Of a DNA stretch of 64,000 bases, positions 16,528 through 25,969 are shown piece after piece (position 1 is the first letter of the stretch; each line of letters begins with the position of its first letter). Origin of the DNA: Prolixibacteraceae bacterium (GTDB lineage: Bacteria > Bacteroidota > Bacteroidia > Bacteroidales > Prolixibacteraceae); assembly GCA_021740385.1 (NCBI GenBank), contig JAIOZY010000015.1, forward strand, positions 1 to 64,000. The letters are read 5' to 3'. Under the pieces are notes generated by a model that saw only the letters and a program-made list of their open reading frames with translations, was not told where the DNA came from and made no database searches. Made by a program: the position numbers and the translations under genes.

Positions 16528-18087
16528 ATGAGAAGTATAAAATTCTTTATAATAGCGGTTTTGGGGTTATGGCTGGTAACCGGTTGCGGTGACGCCATAA
16601 TCGATCTGGAACCCAAAGATCAGTTCACCACCGATGTAGCCCTCTCAACCCTCGAGGGGCTCGAAGGGGCAATATACGGTGTGTATGAACGGGGACGTAA
16701 CCTGTGCGAAAGCGACGATATCGGTAATTACAAATGCCTGCAAACCGACATTATCAGGGCCGGCACCCACCTGGCCGACCAGCAGGTATTGAATGCAGCC
16801 TTTTTCTGCGATGCCTTGTTTAATGGAACAAATTCAATAGTATCAGGCATTTGGGATGGTTATTACATTGGCATTAACCGCGCCAACCTGATTATTGACG
16901 GTGTTGAAAATGTAGAAATTGGCACAAGTGATAAAGATGTGGCCAGGAAAAACAACGTACTGGGGCAGGCTTACTTTTTCAGGGCTTATTACCATTACAG
17001 TTTATTGAGCCGCTTCGACCGCATAGCACTTGTTACGGCTGCCAGTGTTAACCCGAACGACCCGGTTGAACTGGTTACAAAAGATGACGTAATGCCGGTT
17101 GTTATTGAAGACCTTGAAACAGCGGTTGATTTTCTTCCCGAAACAGCTGAAGTTAACAGCGTGGGCCGTGTTTCAAAAGGTGTTGCACGTCATTTGCTGG
17201 CAAAAATGTACCTCGAGGTTGAAGAGTGGGCAAAAGCTGCCGAAACAGCCGATGCAGTTATTAACGACCCTGCTTACAAGCTGCTCGACGACCTTACAGC
17301 AATTTTCGCTATTGACAACCAGGAAAACAGCGAGTTGATTTTTTCATGGCAGTTTTCTCAAAACGATGCCAGCCACCCGCAACGTGTATCGCACCACTGG
17401 TACCCGCTTTACGATCGTGTAGTGGGTGTAGACCGCTCGTTTGAACAGGGCGCACGCCCGTGGTCACGTTTTCAGCCCAACGAATATTACTGGAGCTTAT
17501 TCAATAATAACGATAAAAGGCTGGAGGCATACCACCACCGGTGGTGGTTCTACGATTCGGAAACCGATGAACTTCCTTCAGGAAAACAAATTGGTGATAC
17601 GGTAAAAGTTGAAGATGGTTTTACCGTTTCCCTTGAAATGGAAATCGGAAGGGCCATTCAGCCCACAACCGCCAAGTACGACGAAAATTCCGATCTGCTC
17701 GGTAAAGACGTGAACGAATCGAGCGGTTTCAGAAACATCATAGTTTACCGCCTGGCAGAAACATACGTGGTTGCCGCCGAAGGTTACATGCGCTCGAACA
17801 ATAACGGCAAAGCACTCGAACGCCTGAACGCCCTGAGAAAAAGGGCCGGCGTTGCCGATCTGACATCAATCGATCAAAATATATTACTGGAAGAACATGC
17901 CCGTGAACTGGGTCACGAAGGCCACCGTTTCGATATGCTAAAACGACTGGGTATTTTGCACAGCCAAATTCAGGCAAATAGCCCCGATGTGGCCGAATAC
18001 ATGGAACCATACCATGTAAGCTGGCCAATTCCACGAACGTTTATCGATTTAACCAGAGTTGAGCAAAACGAAGGTTATAACGAATAA
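16528..18087 (+). CDS. susD: SusD/RagB-family surface glycan-binding lipoprotein
   Basis: Binds polysaccharide at the cell surface and closes the SusC pore. The ATG at 16528 gives 519 residues with a lipoprotein signal (MRSIKFFIIAVLGLWLVTGCG, lipid on the Cys) followed by DLEPKDQF, the typical SusD N-terminus. Helical TPR-like segments follow (ARKNNVLGQAYFFRAYYHYSL, GRVSKGVARHLLAKMYLE), and the C-terminal signature RLAETYVVAAEGYMRS with EEHARELGHEGHRFDMLKRLG is characteristic. A TTG three codons upstream is rejected. It follows susC by 28 bases and is followed by a strong hairpin. Confidence 0.95.
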   Translation: MRSIKFFIIAVLGLWLVTGCGDAIIDLEPKDQFTTDVALSTLEGLEGAIYGVYERGRNLCESDDIGNYKCLQTDIIRAGTHLADQQVLNAAFFCDALFNGTNSIVSGIWDGYYIGINRANLIIDGVENVEIGTSDKDVARKNNVLGQAYFFRAYYHYSLLSRFDRIALVTAASVNPNDPVELVTKDDVMPVVIEDLETAVDFLPETAEVNSVGRVSKGVARHLLAKMYLEVEEWAKAAETADAVINDPAYKLLDDLTAIFAIDNQENSELIFSWQFSQNDASHPQRVSHHWYPLYDRVVGVDRSFEQGARPWSRFQPNEYYWSLFNNNDKRLEAYHHRWWFYDSETDELPSGKQIGDTVKVEDGFTVSLEMEIGRAIQPTTAKYDENSDLLGKDVNESSGFRNIIVYRLAETYVVAAEGYMRSNNNGKALERLNALRKRAGVADLTSIDQNILLEEHARELGHEGHRFDMLKRLGILHSQIQANSPDVAEYMEPYHVSWPIPRTFIDLTRVEQNEGYNE

Positions 18088-18111
18088 GTAGTTAGGTTTT
18101 TAGAAGTGTTG

Positions 18112-18133
18112 AGGGCTGCCGCAAGGCAGCCTT
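18112..18133 (+). terminator. hairpin after susD, probable attenuator or partial terminator
   Basis: GGCTGCC (18114-18120) and GGCAGCC (18125-18131) close a GCAA tetraloop, extended by two weaker pairs. The following TTCTTCATTT is only moderately T-rich. Such a stem would lower or stop read-through from susCD into the enzyme genes. Confidence 0.6.
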
Positions 18134-18330
18134 CTTCATTTAACAGCAAAAGTGAATTTTTTTGTAAACGGGTTACGCTTCTTTTTTTTATAAACAGAAG
18201 CAGATTCTTACCTAAAATTTGTATCTTGGATTATGTTCCTCTCAGTGTTCTAACACGAATAACATGTTCTTTAGGCAATTCATTGAGCTTGCCTTATTTT
18301 AATTGTAATTGTTTAACCTTATATCAGTTA

Positions 18331-21213
18331 ATGATGAAACGAATTGTAGTTTTTTCCGCCATTTTTCTCATGGGCTTTGCAGCAATGAAACCCGGGAATG
18401 CAAACCCGCTCGCAGAAAGTTATATTTCTGACCGGGGTAAAAGCGCCGATTTCTTCTTAATTGCCGATGGCATACCGGCACCAATCGTCATCAGTGCTTT
18501 CGATTACCCAGGCGTTATAAGGGTAGCAAAATATTTTCAAGCCGACTTGCTAAAGGTTTCAGGTACCGAACCCAAACTTTTACTCGATGCCATGCCACAG
18601 GCACAACAGGTAATCATTGCAGGTACAATAGGCAAGAGCCCGCTTATTGATAAACTGGTTGAAGACGGGAAGATTGATGTGGCCGAAATTGAGGGGAAAT
18701 GGGAAAATTCCCTGATCGAAGTAATTGAAAACCCGGCCCCAAACATCGCAAAAGCCTTGGTTATTGCCGGAAGCGATAAGCGCGGCACCATATACGGTTT
18801 GTTCGATTTGTCGGAAAAAATGGGTGTATCGCCCTGGTACTGGTGGGCCGATGTACCAATTGAAGAGGAAAAAAACCTGTATGTAAAAAAAGGGCGCTAC
18901 AACCTTGGCGGACCGAAAGTAAAATACAGGGGAATATTTTTAAACGACGAAGAACCCTGCCTGGGCCGCTGGGCCGTTGAAAACTACGGGGGTTTTAACC
19001 ACCTGTTTTACGAAAAAGTTTTTGAACTAATACTTCGCTTAAAAGGAAATTACATTTGGCCGGCCATGTGGTGGGCAAGCTTCAATGCCGACGATCCGGC
19101 AAACACTGCCCTTGCTCACGAACTGGGCATTGTTATGGGAACCTCGCACCACGAACCCATGGACCGTGCCCATGCCGAATGGAAAGCCAAAAAGGACAAA
19201 GGGGCGTGGAATTACGAAACCAACGCCGAAGAACTGCGCGAATTCTGGCGCGAGGGCATCGAACGCATTGGCAACCGCGAAGTAATCGTGAACATGGGCA
19301 TGCGCGGCGATGGCGATATGGCCATGAGCGAGGAAACCAACATTGCCCTGCTGGAAAAAATTGTGAAAGACCAGCGTAAAACCATTGCCGAAGTTACCGG
19401 AAAACCCGTTGAAGAAACTCCTCAGATGTGGGCACTTTATAAGGAAGTACAGGATTATTACGACAAAGGCATGCGCGTGCCCGACGATATTACACTGTTG
19501 CTGTGTGACGACAACTGGGGCAACATACGCAAATTACCAAAACCGGGAACCGATTACCGTTCGGGCGGATACGGCATTTATTACCATTTCGACTACGTGG
19601 GCGGGCCCCGTAATTACAAATGGGTCAACACTGTTTCGGTACCACGCGTTTGGGAACAAATGAACCTGGCATACGAACACGGCGTAAAAGAGTTGTGGCT
19701 GGTGAATGTTGGCGACCTCAAACCCATGGAGTTCCCCATCTCCTTTTTCCTCGATTATGCCTGGAACCCCGAGGCAATTCCGGCCGAAAAACTGCCCGAT
19801 TATACACTTGCCTGGGTAAAACAGCAATTTAACGATCAGTATACCAAGGACATTGCACGACTCCTTAACACCTATACAAAATTCAACAGCCGGCGCAAAC
19901 CCGAACTCCTTGAGCCCGGCACTTACAGCCTGGTAAACTACAACGAAGCCGAAAGGGTTGTTAACGCTTACAAAGAACTGGCCGATGAGGCACAAAAAAT
20001 TCCCCGCCGGTTCACGTTCGATTCCGATTATGCCGATGCCTATTACCAGTTAATACAACACCCCATTGAAGCCTGTGCAAACCTGAACGAATTGTATTAC
20101 CTCGTTGCTCAAAACCGCTTGTATGCCGAACAGGAACGGGCCATTACCAATGAAATTGCTGACGATGCCCGTGAACTTTTCGAAAAAGATGCCGAAATTA
20201 CCAAATATTACCACACCGAGCTTTCGGATGGCAAATGGAACAACATGATGAACCAAACACACATTGGTTATACCTACTGGCAGCAACCCCCTAAAAATTC
20301 AATGCCCGATGTTGAAGTCATCCAGGTCCGGTCGGGCGAAGCACTTGGTGTTATGGTTGAAGGGTGCCGTGAATCGTGGCCAACCGACGATGTTGAGCTC
20401 AGCCTTCCGGTATTCGACCCCGTTAACGACCAAACGTTTTACATCGAGCTTTTTAACAGGGGAGATAAACGCAGCTCTTACGAAATATCGGCACCGTGCG
20501 ACTGGATTAATATCTCAAGCACGAAAGGCCGTATTCGAGACATCGAAAGGGTGAACATAAACATAACCTGGCGCAAAGCCCCCGATGGAGACCAACGGGT
20601 GCCGCTAACCATCACAGGCCCCGAAAACGATACGGTTGCCGTTTATGTTGAAATACTAAATCCCGGCGATGATGTTGTAAAAAATGCCAAAGGATTTGTC
20701 GAAAACCAGGGTTGCGTGGCCATTGAAGCACCCAATTTTTCAACCAATATTGAGGGCACTTCGGCGAAATGGGAATTGATACCGGGACTTGGACGCACAA
20801 TGAGCGCAATGCACCCCGTGCCGGTTTATTCGGCACCACAAACACCCGGTGAAGGTTGCCCTGTGCTTGAATACGACTTCTTCACCTTCCAGACCGGCGA
20901 TTACACAGTGAGCCTTACACTTTCACCAACCCTTAACATTTACAACGACGAAGGACTCGAAGTGGCCGTTTCGGTCGACGAAGAAGAACCGGTAATCCTG
21001 AACATGCATAGTGATTTTTCGTTTCACGACTGGGAAGAAGCTGTGCGTACCAATTCCATCGTGTTAAAATCGGATCATACGCTTACACAGTTCGGGAACC
21101 ATAAACTGCGGGTATGGATGGTCGATCCCGGCGTGGTACTCGAACGAATAACCATTTGCACCGGTGAACCGAAATATTCATACCTTGGCCCACCGGAAAG
21201 TAAGCAGGAATAG
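18331..21213 (+). CDS. glycoside hydrolase family 115 (xylan alpha-1,2-glucuronidase type)
   Basis: GH115 enzymes remove (4-O-methyl)-glucuronic acid side chains, typically from glucuronoxylan. The start MMKRIVVF at 18331 gives about 960 residues with a signal peptide to about residue 24 (GFAAMKPGNA). GH115 hallmarks are AGSDKRGTIYGLFDLSEKMG and SPWYWWADVP, KYRGIFLNDEEPCLGRWA, RLKGNYIWPAMWWASF, GIVMGTSHHEPM, NMGMRGDGDMAM and LLLCDDNWGNIRKLP; a C-terminal beta-domain begins near residue 780. The 75 extra upstream codons have no signal-peptide character. Side-chain specificity and backbone (xylan or another glucuronylated glycan) cannot be fixed from sequence. It is the first enzyme gene after susD. 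Confidence 0.9.
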   Translation: MMKRIVVFSAIFLMGFAAMKPGNANPLAESYISDRGKSADFFLIADGIPAPIVISAFDYPGVIRVAKYFQADLLKVSGTEPKLLLDAMPQAQQVIIAGTIGKSPLIDKLVEDGKIDVAEIEGKWENSLIEVIENPAPNIAKALVIAGSDKRGTIYGLFDLSEKMGVSPWYWWADVPIEEEKNLYVKKGRYNLGGPKVKYRGIFLNDEEPCLGRWAVENYGGFNHLFYEKVFELILRLKGNYIWPAMWWASFNADDPANTALAHELGIVMGTSHHEPMDRAHAEWKAKKDKGAWNYETNAEELREFWREGIERIGNREVIVNMGMRGDGDMAMSEETNIALLEKIVKDQRKTIAEVTGKPVEETPQMWALYKEVQDYYDKGMRVPDDITLLLCDDNWGNIRKLPKPGTDYRSGGYGIYYHFDYVGGPRNYKWVNTVSVPRVWEQMNLAYEHGVKELWLVNVGDLKPMEFPISFFLDYAWNPEAIPAEKLPDYTLAWVKQQFNDQYTKDIARLLNTYTKFNSRRKPELLEPGTYSLVNYNEAERVVNAYKELADEAQKIPRRFTFDSDYADAYYQLIQHPIEACANLNELYYLVAQNRLYAEQERAITNEIADDARELFEKDAEITKYYHTELSDGKWNNMMNQTHIGYTYWQQPPKNSMPDVEVIQVRSGEALGVMVEGCRESWPTDDVELSLPVFDPVNDQTFYIELFNRGDKRSSYEISAPCDWINISSTKGRIRDIERVNINITWRKAPDGDQRVPLTITGPENDTVAVYVEILNPGDDVVKNAKGFVENQGCVAIEAPNFSTNIEGTSAKWELIPGLGRTMSAMHPVPVYSAPQTPGEGCPVLEYDFFTFQTGDYTVSLTLSPTLNIYNDEGLEVAVSVDEEEPVILNMHSDFSFHDWEEAVRTNSIVLKSDHTLTQFGNHKLRVWMVDPGVVLERITICTGEPKYSYLGPPESKQE

Positions 21214-21333
21214 TTAAGACAACATCCCCCGGCTTTTTTTTTGTTCCACCCCCCTTTTTTAGTTTTTCCCCACTTTGCAAAAGAACCTGTAACGATGAAT
21301 GAGGAGAGTATGTGTATTTTTTTTACTAATAAA

Positions 21334-23820
21334 ATGAAAATGAAACGAGAAAAGCAGATTATTGGTTTTTTAGCAATTGTTTTTTTAATGCAATTGTCGT
21401 TAACAACACATTCGCAAAAACCGGCGATAAACGAAAAGGAATATTACGAAACCCGGGGATTGAATGTGATCGTTTTCACCAATTGGTACAACGGGGCTTT
21501 CGGCGATGAAAAAATGAGCGGGATAGAAATAATCCACCACGAAACGCGCACAGCAACAAACGGTGATGTGCGGCTTGAACCAACACCCGAGCAATGGGAT
21601 CCGGTACCAACATTCAACGGGCGGGAAGTGGACCGTGAAAACGGGATTATTGAAGCCCGGTTATCATATCCCGGTTACGAATTCGATTACACCGTTAAAA
21701 CCCGCGCTGCAAACGACGGTTTACTGGTAAGCGTTACCATTGACAAACCCCTGCCCGAAGAACTGGTTGGTAAGGCGGCTTTTCATATTGAATTTTTACC
21801 GGCAGCTTATTTCGAAAAGGCATACCTGATGGACGGAAAACCCGGCACTTTCCCCCTCTACCCATCGGGCCCGATGACCTTGAACGATGCCGGCGAACCC
21901 GATCCGCTTCCCCTTGCCAGCGGCATGAAACTGGTTTTGGCGCCTGAAGATACCCTGCGCAGGGTAACGGTTGAATCACTGTCGGGCAAATTGTGGTTGT
22001 ACGACGGCCGCAATAAAGCCCAAAACGGCTGGTTGGTACTTCGGACACTCATCCCCGAAAACAAAACAGGCAAAGTAGTAGAATGGAAAATTACCGCCAA
22101 TACGGTTGAAAACTGGGTACGCAAACCGGTAATTGCCCATTCGCAACTGGGCTACCACCCCGATCAGCCCAAAAAAGCCATCGTTGAACTCGATAAAAAC
22201 GATACCGCGGATAAAACAGCACAACTGATACGTATTTCGGAAAATGGCCAAACAAAAGTGGTTAAATCGGCACCACTCGATAACTGGGGCGGCTATTTAC
22301 GCTATCATTATAAAACATTCAATTTTTCCGAAGTGAAGGAGGAAGGGGTATATTGCATTCGGGTTAATGATGTTCAAACAGCCCCTTTCTGCATTGCTGC
22401 CGACGTATACGATAATGTATGGCAACCGGCACTCGATGTTTTCATGGCCGTGCAAATGGACCACATGCTCGTAAACGAGGCGTACCGTATCTGGCACGGC
22501 AAATCGCACATGGACGATGCCCTGCAGGCACCGGTAAACCATACCCACTTCGATATGTATGCACAGGGGCCAACAACCGACACACCTTACGAACCCGGCG
22601 AACACATTCCCGGCCTCAATATTGGCGGCTGGTTCGATGCCGGCGATTTCGACATTCGCACCCAAACCCAGTACCACACCGTGATGCAAATGGTTCATGC
22701 CTGGGAAGACTTTAACATCGAAAGCGATGAAACCCTTATTGACCAGGAACGGCGCTATGTGGATATTCATTATCCCGACGGGAAACCCGACCTGTTGCAG
22801 CAAATTGAACACGGCACACTGGGTTTAATTGCCCAACACCGTGCCTGCGGACATGCCATACCGGGAATTATTGCCCCCGACATTTCGCAATACACCCACC
22901 TGGGCGATGCAGGCAGTAAAACCGACAACCTGGTGTACAACCCTTCGTTAAGCGAGCTGGATAACAACGGTTTTGAAAGCGGCATTTTTGACGACCGCTG
23001 GGCGTTTACCAGCCGGTCGACAGCTTTGAACTACGGATCGGCAGCGGGATTGGCCGCGGCCGCAAGGGCTTTAAAAGGATACAATGATGAGCTTGCGGCT
23101 GAATGCATAGAAACAGCCCAAAAAGTATGGGACGAAGAACATGCCAAAGAACCCGATATTTTCAGGGTGGGGAATACCACCGGCGGAAATCTTTTATCGG
23201 AAGAACTTACAGCAGCCGTTGAATTGCTTGCAACAACCGGAGAAGCAAAATATGCCAACAGAATTGAAGAGATATTTAACAGCCCCGATACGCGCTTCAT
23301 GTTCATGTCGACCCTGTTTGTAAGGGCCATACCAAACATGCCCGGGGGATTTAAAAGCAAGGTAAAGGAAAAGCTTGCCGAAATGTTGGAACGCATGAAA
23401 CAATTTGGTACCGATAACCCTTTTGGCGTACCCATAACCCGCGGTGGCTGGGCCGGAGGGGGCACTGCCATGAACCACGGCATTTCGCACTACCTTTACC
23501 ATAAGGCCTTCCCCGATTTGGTACCTATTGATGCGGTTTTTGACGGCTTGAATTACATTTTGGGCTGCCACCCGGGTTCCGATATTTCGTTTGTTTCGGG
23601 TGTTGGAACCGTTTCAAAAAAAGTGGCTTACGGGAATAACCGGGCCGATTATTCCTTCATTGCCGGGGGCGTAGTGCCGGGTGTGATAATACTTCCACCC
23701 GATTTTCCCGAAAACAAGGAAGACTGGCCATTCCTTTGGGGCGAAAACGAATATGTAATACCCATGTCGGTGAATTATATGTACCTGGTGCATGCCGTGA
23801 AAGATATTTTGGGAAGATAA
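21334..23820 (+). CDS. glycoside hydrolase family 9 with N-terminal Ig-like domain
   Basis: GH9 enzymes are inverting beta-glycanases or glycosidases (endoglucanase, xyloglucanase, beta-glucosidase). From the ATG at 21334 the 828-residue protein has a signal peptide (REKQIIGFLAIVFLMQLSLT), a beta-rich N-terminal half, a CelD-type Ig domain starting near VIAHSQLGYHPDQPKKAIVEL, then the (alpha/alpha)6 catalytic barrel. Catalytic-base motif GGWFDAGDFD has DAGD at about 435-438; Asp797, Trp802 and Glu806 fit the GH9 signature spacing D-x4-W-x3-E, so Glu806 is the likely acid. It follows GH115 by 120 bases. ATGs at 21295 and 21310 (the latter behind GAGGAG) are alternative starts. The substrate is uncertain. 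Confidence 0.88.
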   Translation: MKMKREKQIIGFLAIVFLMQLSLTTHSQKPAINEKEYYETRGLNVIVFTNWYNGAFGDEKMSGIEIIHHETRTATNGDVRLEPTPEQWDPVPTFNGREVDRENGIIEARLSYPGYEFDYTVKTRAANDGLLVSVTIDKPLPEELVGKAAFHIEFLPAAYFEKAYLMDGKPGTFPLYPSGPMTLNDAGEPDPLPLASGMKLVLAPEDTLRRVTVESLSGKLWLYDGRNKAQNGWLVLRTLIPENKTGKVVEWKITANTVENWVRKPVIAHSQLGYHPDQPKKAIVELDKNDTADKTAQLIRISENGQTKVVKSAPLDNWGGYLRYHYKTFNFSEVKEEGVYCIRVNDVQTAPFCIAADVYDNVWQPALDVFMAVQMDHMLVNEAYRIWHGKSHMDDALQAPVNHTHFDMYAQGPTTDTPYEPGEHIPGLNIGGWFDAGDFDIRTQTQYHTVMQMVHAWEDFNIESDETLIDQERRYVDIHYPDGKPDLLQQIEHGTLGLIAQHRACGHAIPGIIAPDISQYTHLGDAGSKTDNLVYNPSLSELDNNGFESGIFDDRWAFTSRSTALNYGSAAGLAAAARALKGYNDELAAECIETAQKVWDEEHAKEPDIFRVGNTTGGNLLSEELTAAVELLATTGEAKYANRIEEIFNSPDTRFMFMSTLFVRAIPNMPGGFKSKVKEKLAEMLERMKQFGTDNPFGVPITRGGWAGGGTAMNHGISHYLYHKAFPDLVPIDAVFDGLNYILGCHPGSDISFVSGVGTVSKKVAYGNNRADYSFIAGGVVPGVIILPPDFPENKEDWPFLWGENEYVIPMSVNYMYLVHAVKDILGR

Positions 23821-23944
23821 CCCATAAATTAGTAACTTTTTTCATGGGTGTAAATATTTATTCGGGCATAAACTTCGTTCTAATTGAGTAACTAAGCAGA
23901 CTATTTCTTATTTTTAAACCCTGCAAGAATAAACATACATTGAC

Positions 23945-25393
23945 ATGAACCTGTTTAAACGAATGAAGCCCACGGCTTTAATTGAAAAAGAGCGAAAAAA
24001 GATCCGCGACGATTATAAAATCTATTGTTCGGTTGAGAATTCCGAAAAACTGAAGGAATTTTTTACTCTTCAGGAACGGGTGGAATCCATCCCTTTTGTC
24101 GAGAAAAAAAAGGAAATTGAATCGTTGCGTTTTAAAGGTTCACCCGAGGAACAATTGCTGAAAAAGTATGCGAAGCTTCAGAAAAACAAAAAACTGACTC
24201 GCTACCTCGAAACGCTTGATTCGGCCGAGCTGTCCCGCTTTAAGGAAATTGAAGCAAAAGAAATCCCCATCCGCTTTAAGGAATTGGAGCACTATGTGAA
24301 AGGCGGGGAGTTTAAGAGCGACCGCAAGGTGTTTAAACAAGAACAAAAGAGAACCAAAAACGATGCTCAAAAGTGGGAAGATACACCGGAGTTTAAAAAA
24401 TTTGAAGAATATCAAAAATTGAAAGATTCGGCCGATGTCCGGTTTTATTTTCGTTTCCTGAAATCGGCAGCATATAAAAATTTTTTAAAGGTAAGCGGCT
24501 CGTCATTGCTTAATCAATTCGAAGACATCAATGAAGAAATTTCTACCGATAAGTTTAAGGAGAGAAAAGCCTACCTTGAAGATGAAAAACGGTATGAAAA
24601 AACCGATGACTATAAACTTTTAAGCCGTTTCAGGGAGCTCGATGCCGACCCTGAAATAAAACTGTACCTTAAATACAACGATACGGATGCTTTCCGCTTT
24701 TTCAGAAAATGGGAACCCGCTTTTTCCGATGAGTTTGATAACCCGATTGATAAAAAAACTTGGTCGTTTGTAACACCGCTTGCCCAAAAAGGCCCCGGGA
24801 AAAACTATTCGGTTGGCAAACAGTTACAGTACTACAACCTGTCCGATAATTTTTCAATCGAAAACAGCATTCTTACACTGCAAACCCAGGCCGAAAAGAT
24901 TGAAGGAATATACTGGGACAACCAATATGGATTCATCGTCAGGGATTTTGCTTATGCCTCGGGGGTGATGCATAACCTTGGAAGTTTCAAACAAATGTAC
25001 GGGCATTTTGAGCTTAAGATTAAAGCTTCCAGAGTGAAAGGGGTTGTGAGTTCGGTCTCATTGGTCGACGAAGAAGAAGAATTTGCCATCAGGTTGTTTA
25101 CGCGCGACGGGCAAAAAACTTTTGGCGGATTGGTATATGCCGAACAGGACCGCAAAATTTTTAAGCCCATCCGGCTGAAAGTACCTTCGAGCGGGTATGT
25201 AATTGTTCAGATAAACTGGTCATCCGAACGCATATCGTGGAAGGTTAACTGCAAAAATATGGGAAGTATTTACGAGAAAATCCCGCTTGTAAAGCTTGGT
25301 TTAAGAATTGAATCGGAAGTATTGAAGGATACAACCAACCTGCCCCACCGTACCGATATTGACTGGATCAGGTGTTTCAAAGCACGTTCGTAA
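23945..25393 (+). CDS. helical-repeat protein with catalytically degenerate GH16-like domain
   Basis: A 482-residue protein with no signal peptide or membrane helix, hence probably cytoplasmic. Residues 1-255 are charged and helical with three related units: EEQLLKKYAKLQKNKKLTRYL, PEFKKFEEYQKLKDSADVRF and DDYKLLSRFRELDADPEIKL. Residues about 258-482 resemble a GH16/laminarinase jelly roll (SDEFDNPIDKKTW, LTLQTQAEK, ASGVMHNLGSFKQMYGHFEL, IKASRVKGVVSSVS), but where GH16 enzymes carry the ExDxxE catalytic motif this protein has DEEEEFAIRLF, so the nucleophile-acid pair appears lost. It may bind glycan or serve as a scaffold. It follows GH9 by 124 bases and precedes a PAS gene by 14 bases. Confidence 0.65.
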   Translation: MNLFKRMKPTALIEKERKKIRDDYKIYCSVENSEKLKEFFTLQERVESIPFVEKKKEIESLRFKGSPEEQLLKKYAKLQKNKKLTRYLETLDSAELSRFKEIEAKEIPIRFKELEHYVKGGEFKSDRKVFKQEQKRTKNDAQKWEDTPEFKKFEEYQKLKDSADVRFYFRFLKSAAYKNFLKVSGSSLLNQFEDINEEISTDKFKERKAYLEDEKRYEKTDDYKLLSRFRELDADPEIKLYLKYNDTDAFRFFRKWEPAFSDEFDNPIDKKTWSFVTPLAQKGPGKNYSVGKQLQYYNLSDNFSIENSILTLQTQAEKIEGIYWDNQYGFIVRDFAYASGVMHNLGSFKQMYGHFELKIKASRVKGVVSSVSLVDEEEEFAIRLFTRDGQKTFGGLVYAEQDRKIFKPIRLKVPSSGYVIVQINWSSERISWKVNCKNMGSIYEKIPLVKLGLRIESEVLKDTTNLPHRTDIDWIRCFKARS

Positions 25394-25407
25394 ATCAATT
25401 TTCCCTT

Positions 25408-25770
25408 ATGGCCGTTTTCAGAACGAATATTATTGACGCCCGGGCCTGGGCCGACAGCATGGACGTAATGATTACCGTGTGTGACATGAACGGGACCATT
25501 GTTTACATGAACAAGGCTGCTGTTATGGGTTTTCATAAATATGGCGGGAATAACCTGATCGGGAAATCAATTTTCGACTGCCATAACCCCGACTCGGTTG
25601 CAAAAATTAAAGAAATGCTGCAAAACCCCGAAAGCAATACCTACACCATTGTGAAAAACGGCGAAAAAGAACTGATTCACCAGTTTCCCTGGATGGAAGG
25701 CGCCGAGCACAAGGGTGTTATCGAGTTCTCGTTCAAAATCCCGGTCGATATGGAGAACAAAGTGCGATAG
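25408..25770 (+). CDS. stand-alone PAS-domain protein
   Basis: A 120-residue protein consisting of one PAS fold: NIIDARAWADSMDVMITVCD, the NGTIVYMNKAA strand-helix motif, GKSIFDCHNPDSVAKIKEML, and C-terminal strands (TYTIVKNGEKELIHQFPW, GVIEFSFKIP). No kinase, cyclase or DNA-binding part is attached, so it probably senses a small molecule or partners another protein. It starts 14 bases after the GH16-like gene and is very likely co-transcribed with it. An upstream in-frame start is rejected because the ATG at 25408 matches the domain boundary. Confidence 0.8.
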   Translation: MAVFRTNIIDARAWADSMDVMITVCDMNGTIVYMNKAAVMGFHKYGGNNLIGKSIFDCHNPDSVAKIKEMLQNPESNTYTIVKNGEKELIHQFPWMEGAEHKGVIEFSFKIPVDMENKVR

Positions 25771-25969
25771 ATGCCTGGGGGAAGCACCACAACCACTACA
25801 TGAATAATAAATATTAGCGTTTTACTACAATTCCTTAATCGCTGTACATCCGCTATAGATACGGCGACACGCGGTACGCGATATTCTTTAGAAATTGGAT
25901 CAAACTTCTGAAAAGGCAATTCTAATCAGTTCTGTCTTCCCGGAAAAGCATAGAAACGATAAAAAGATA

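Noticed and set aside
23945-25393. Active secreted laminarinase (GH16)
   Set aside because: No signal peptide, and the ExDxxE catalytic motif is replaced by EEFAIRL.
25771-25969. Terminator or gene between the PAS and metallophosphoesterase genes
   Set aside because: No stem with a T-run and no frame with a recognisable product in this 199-base convergent spacer.
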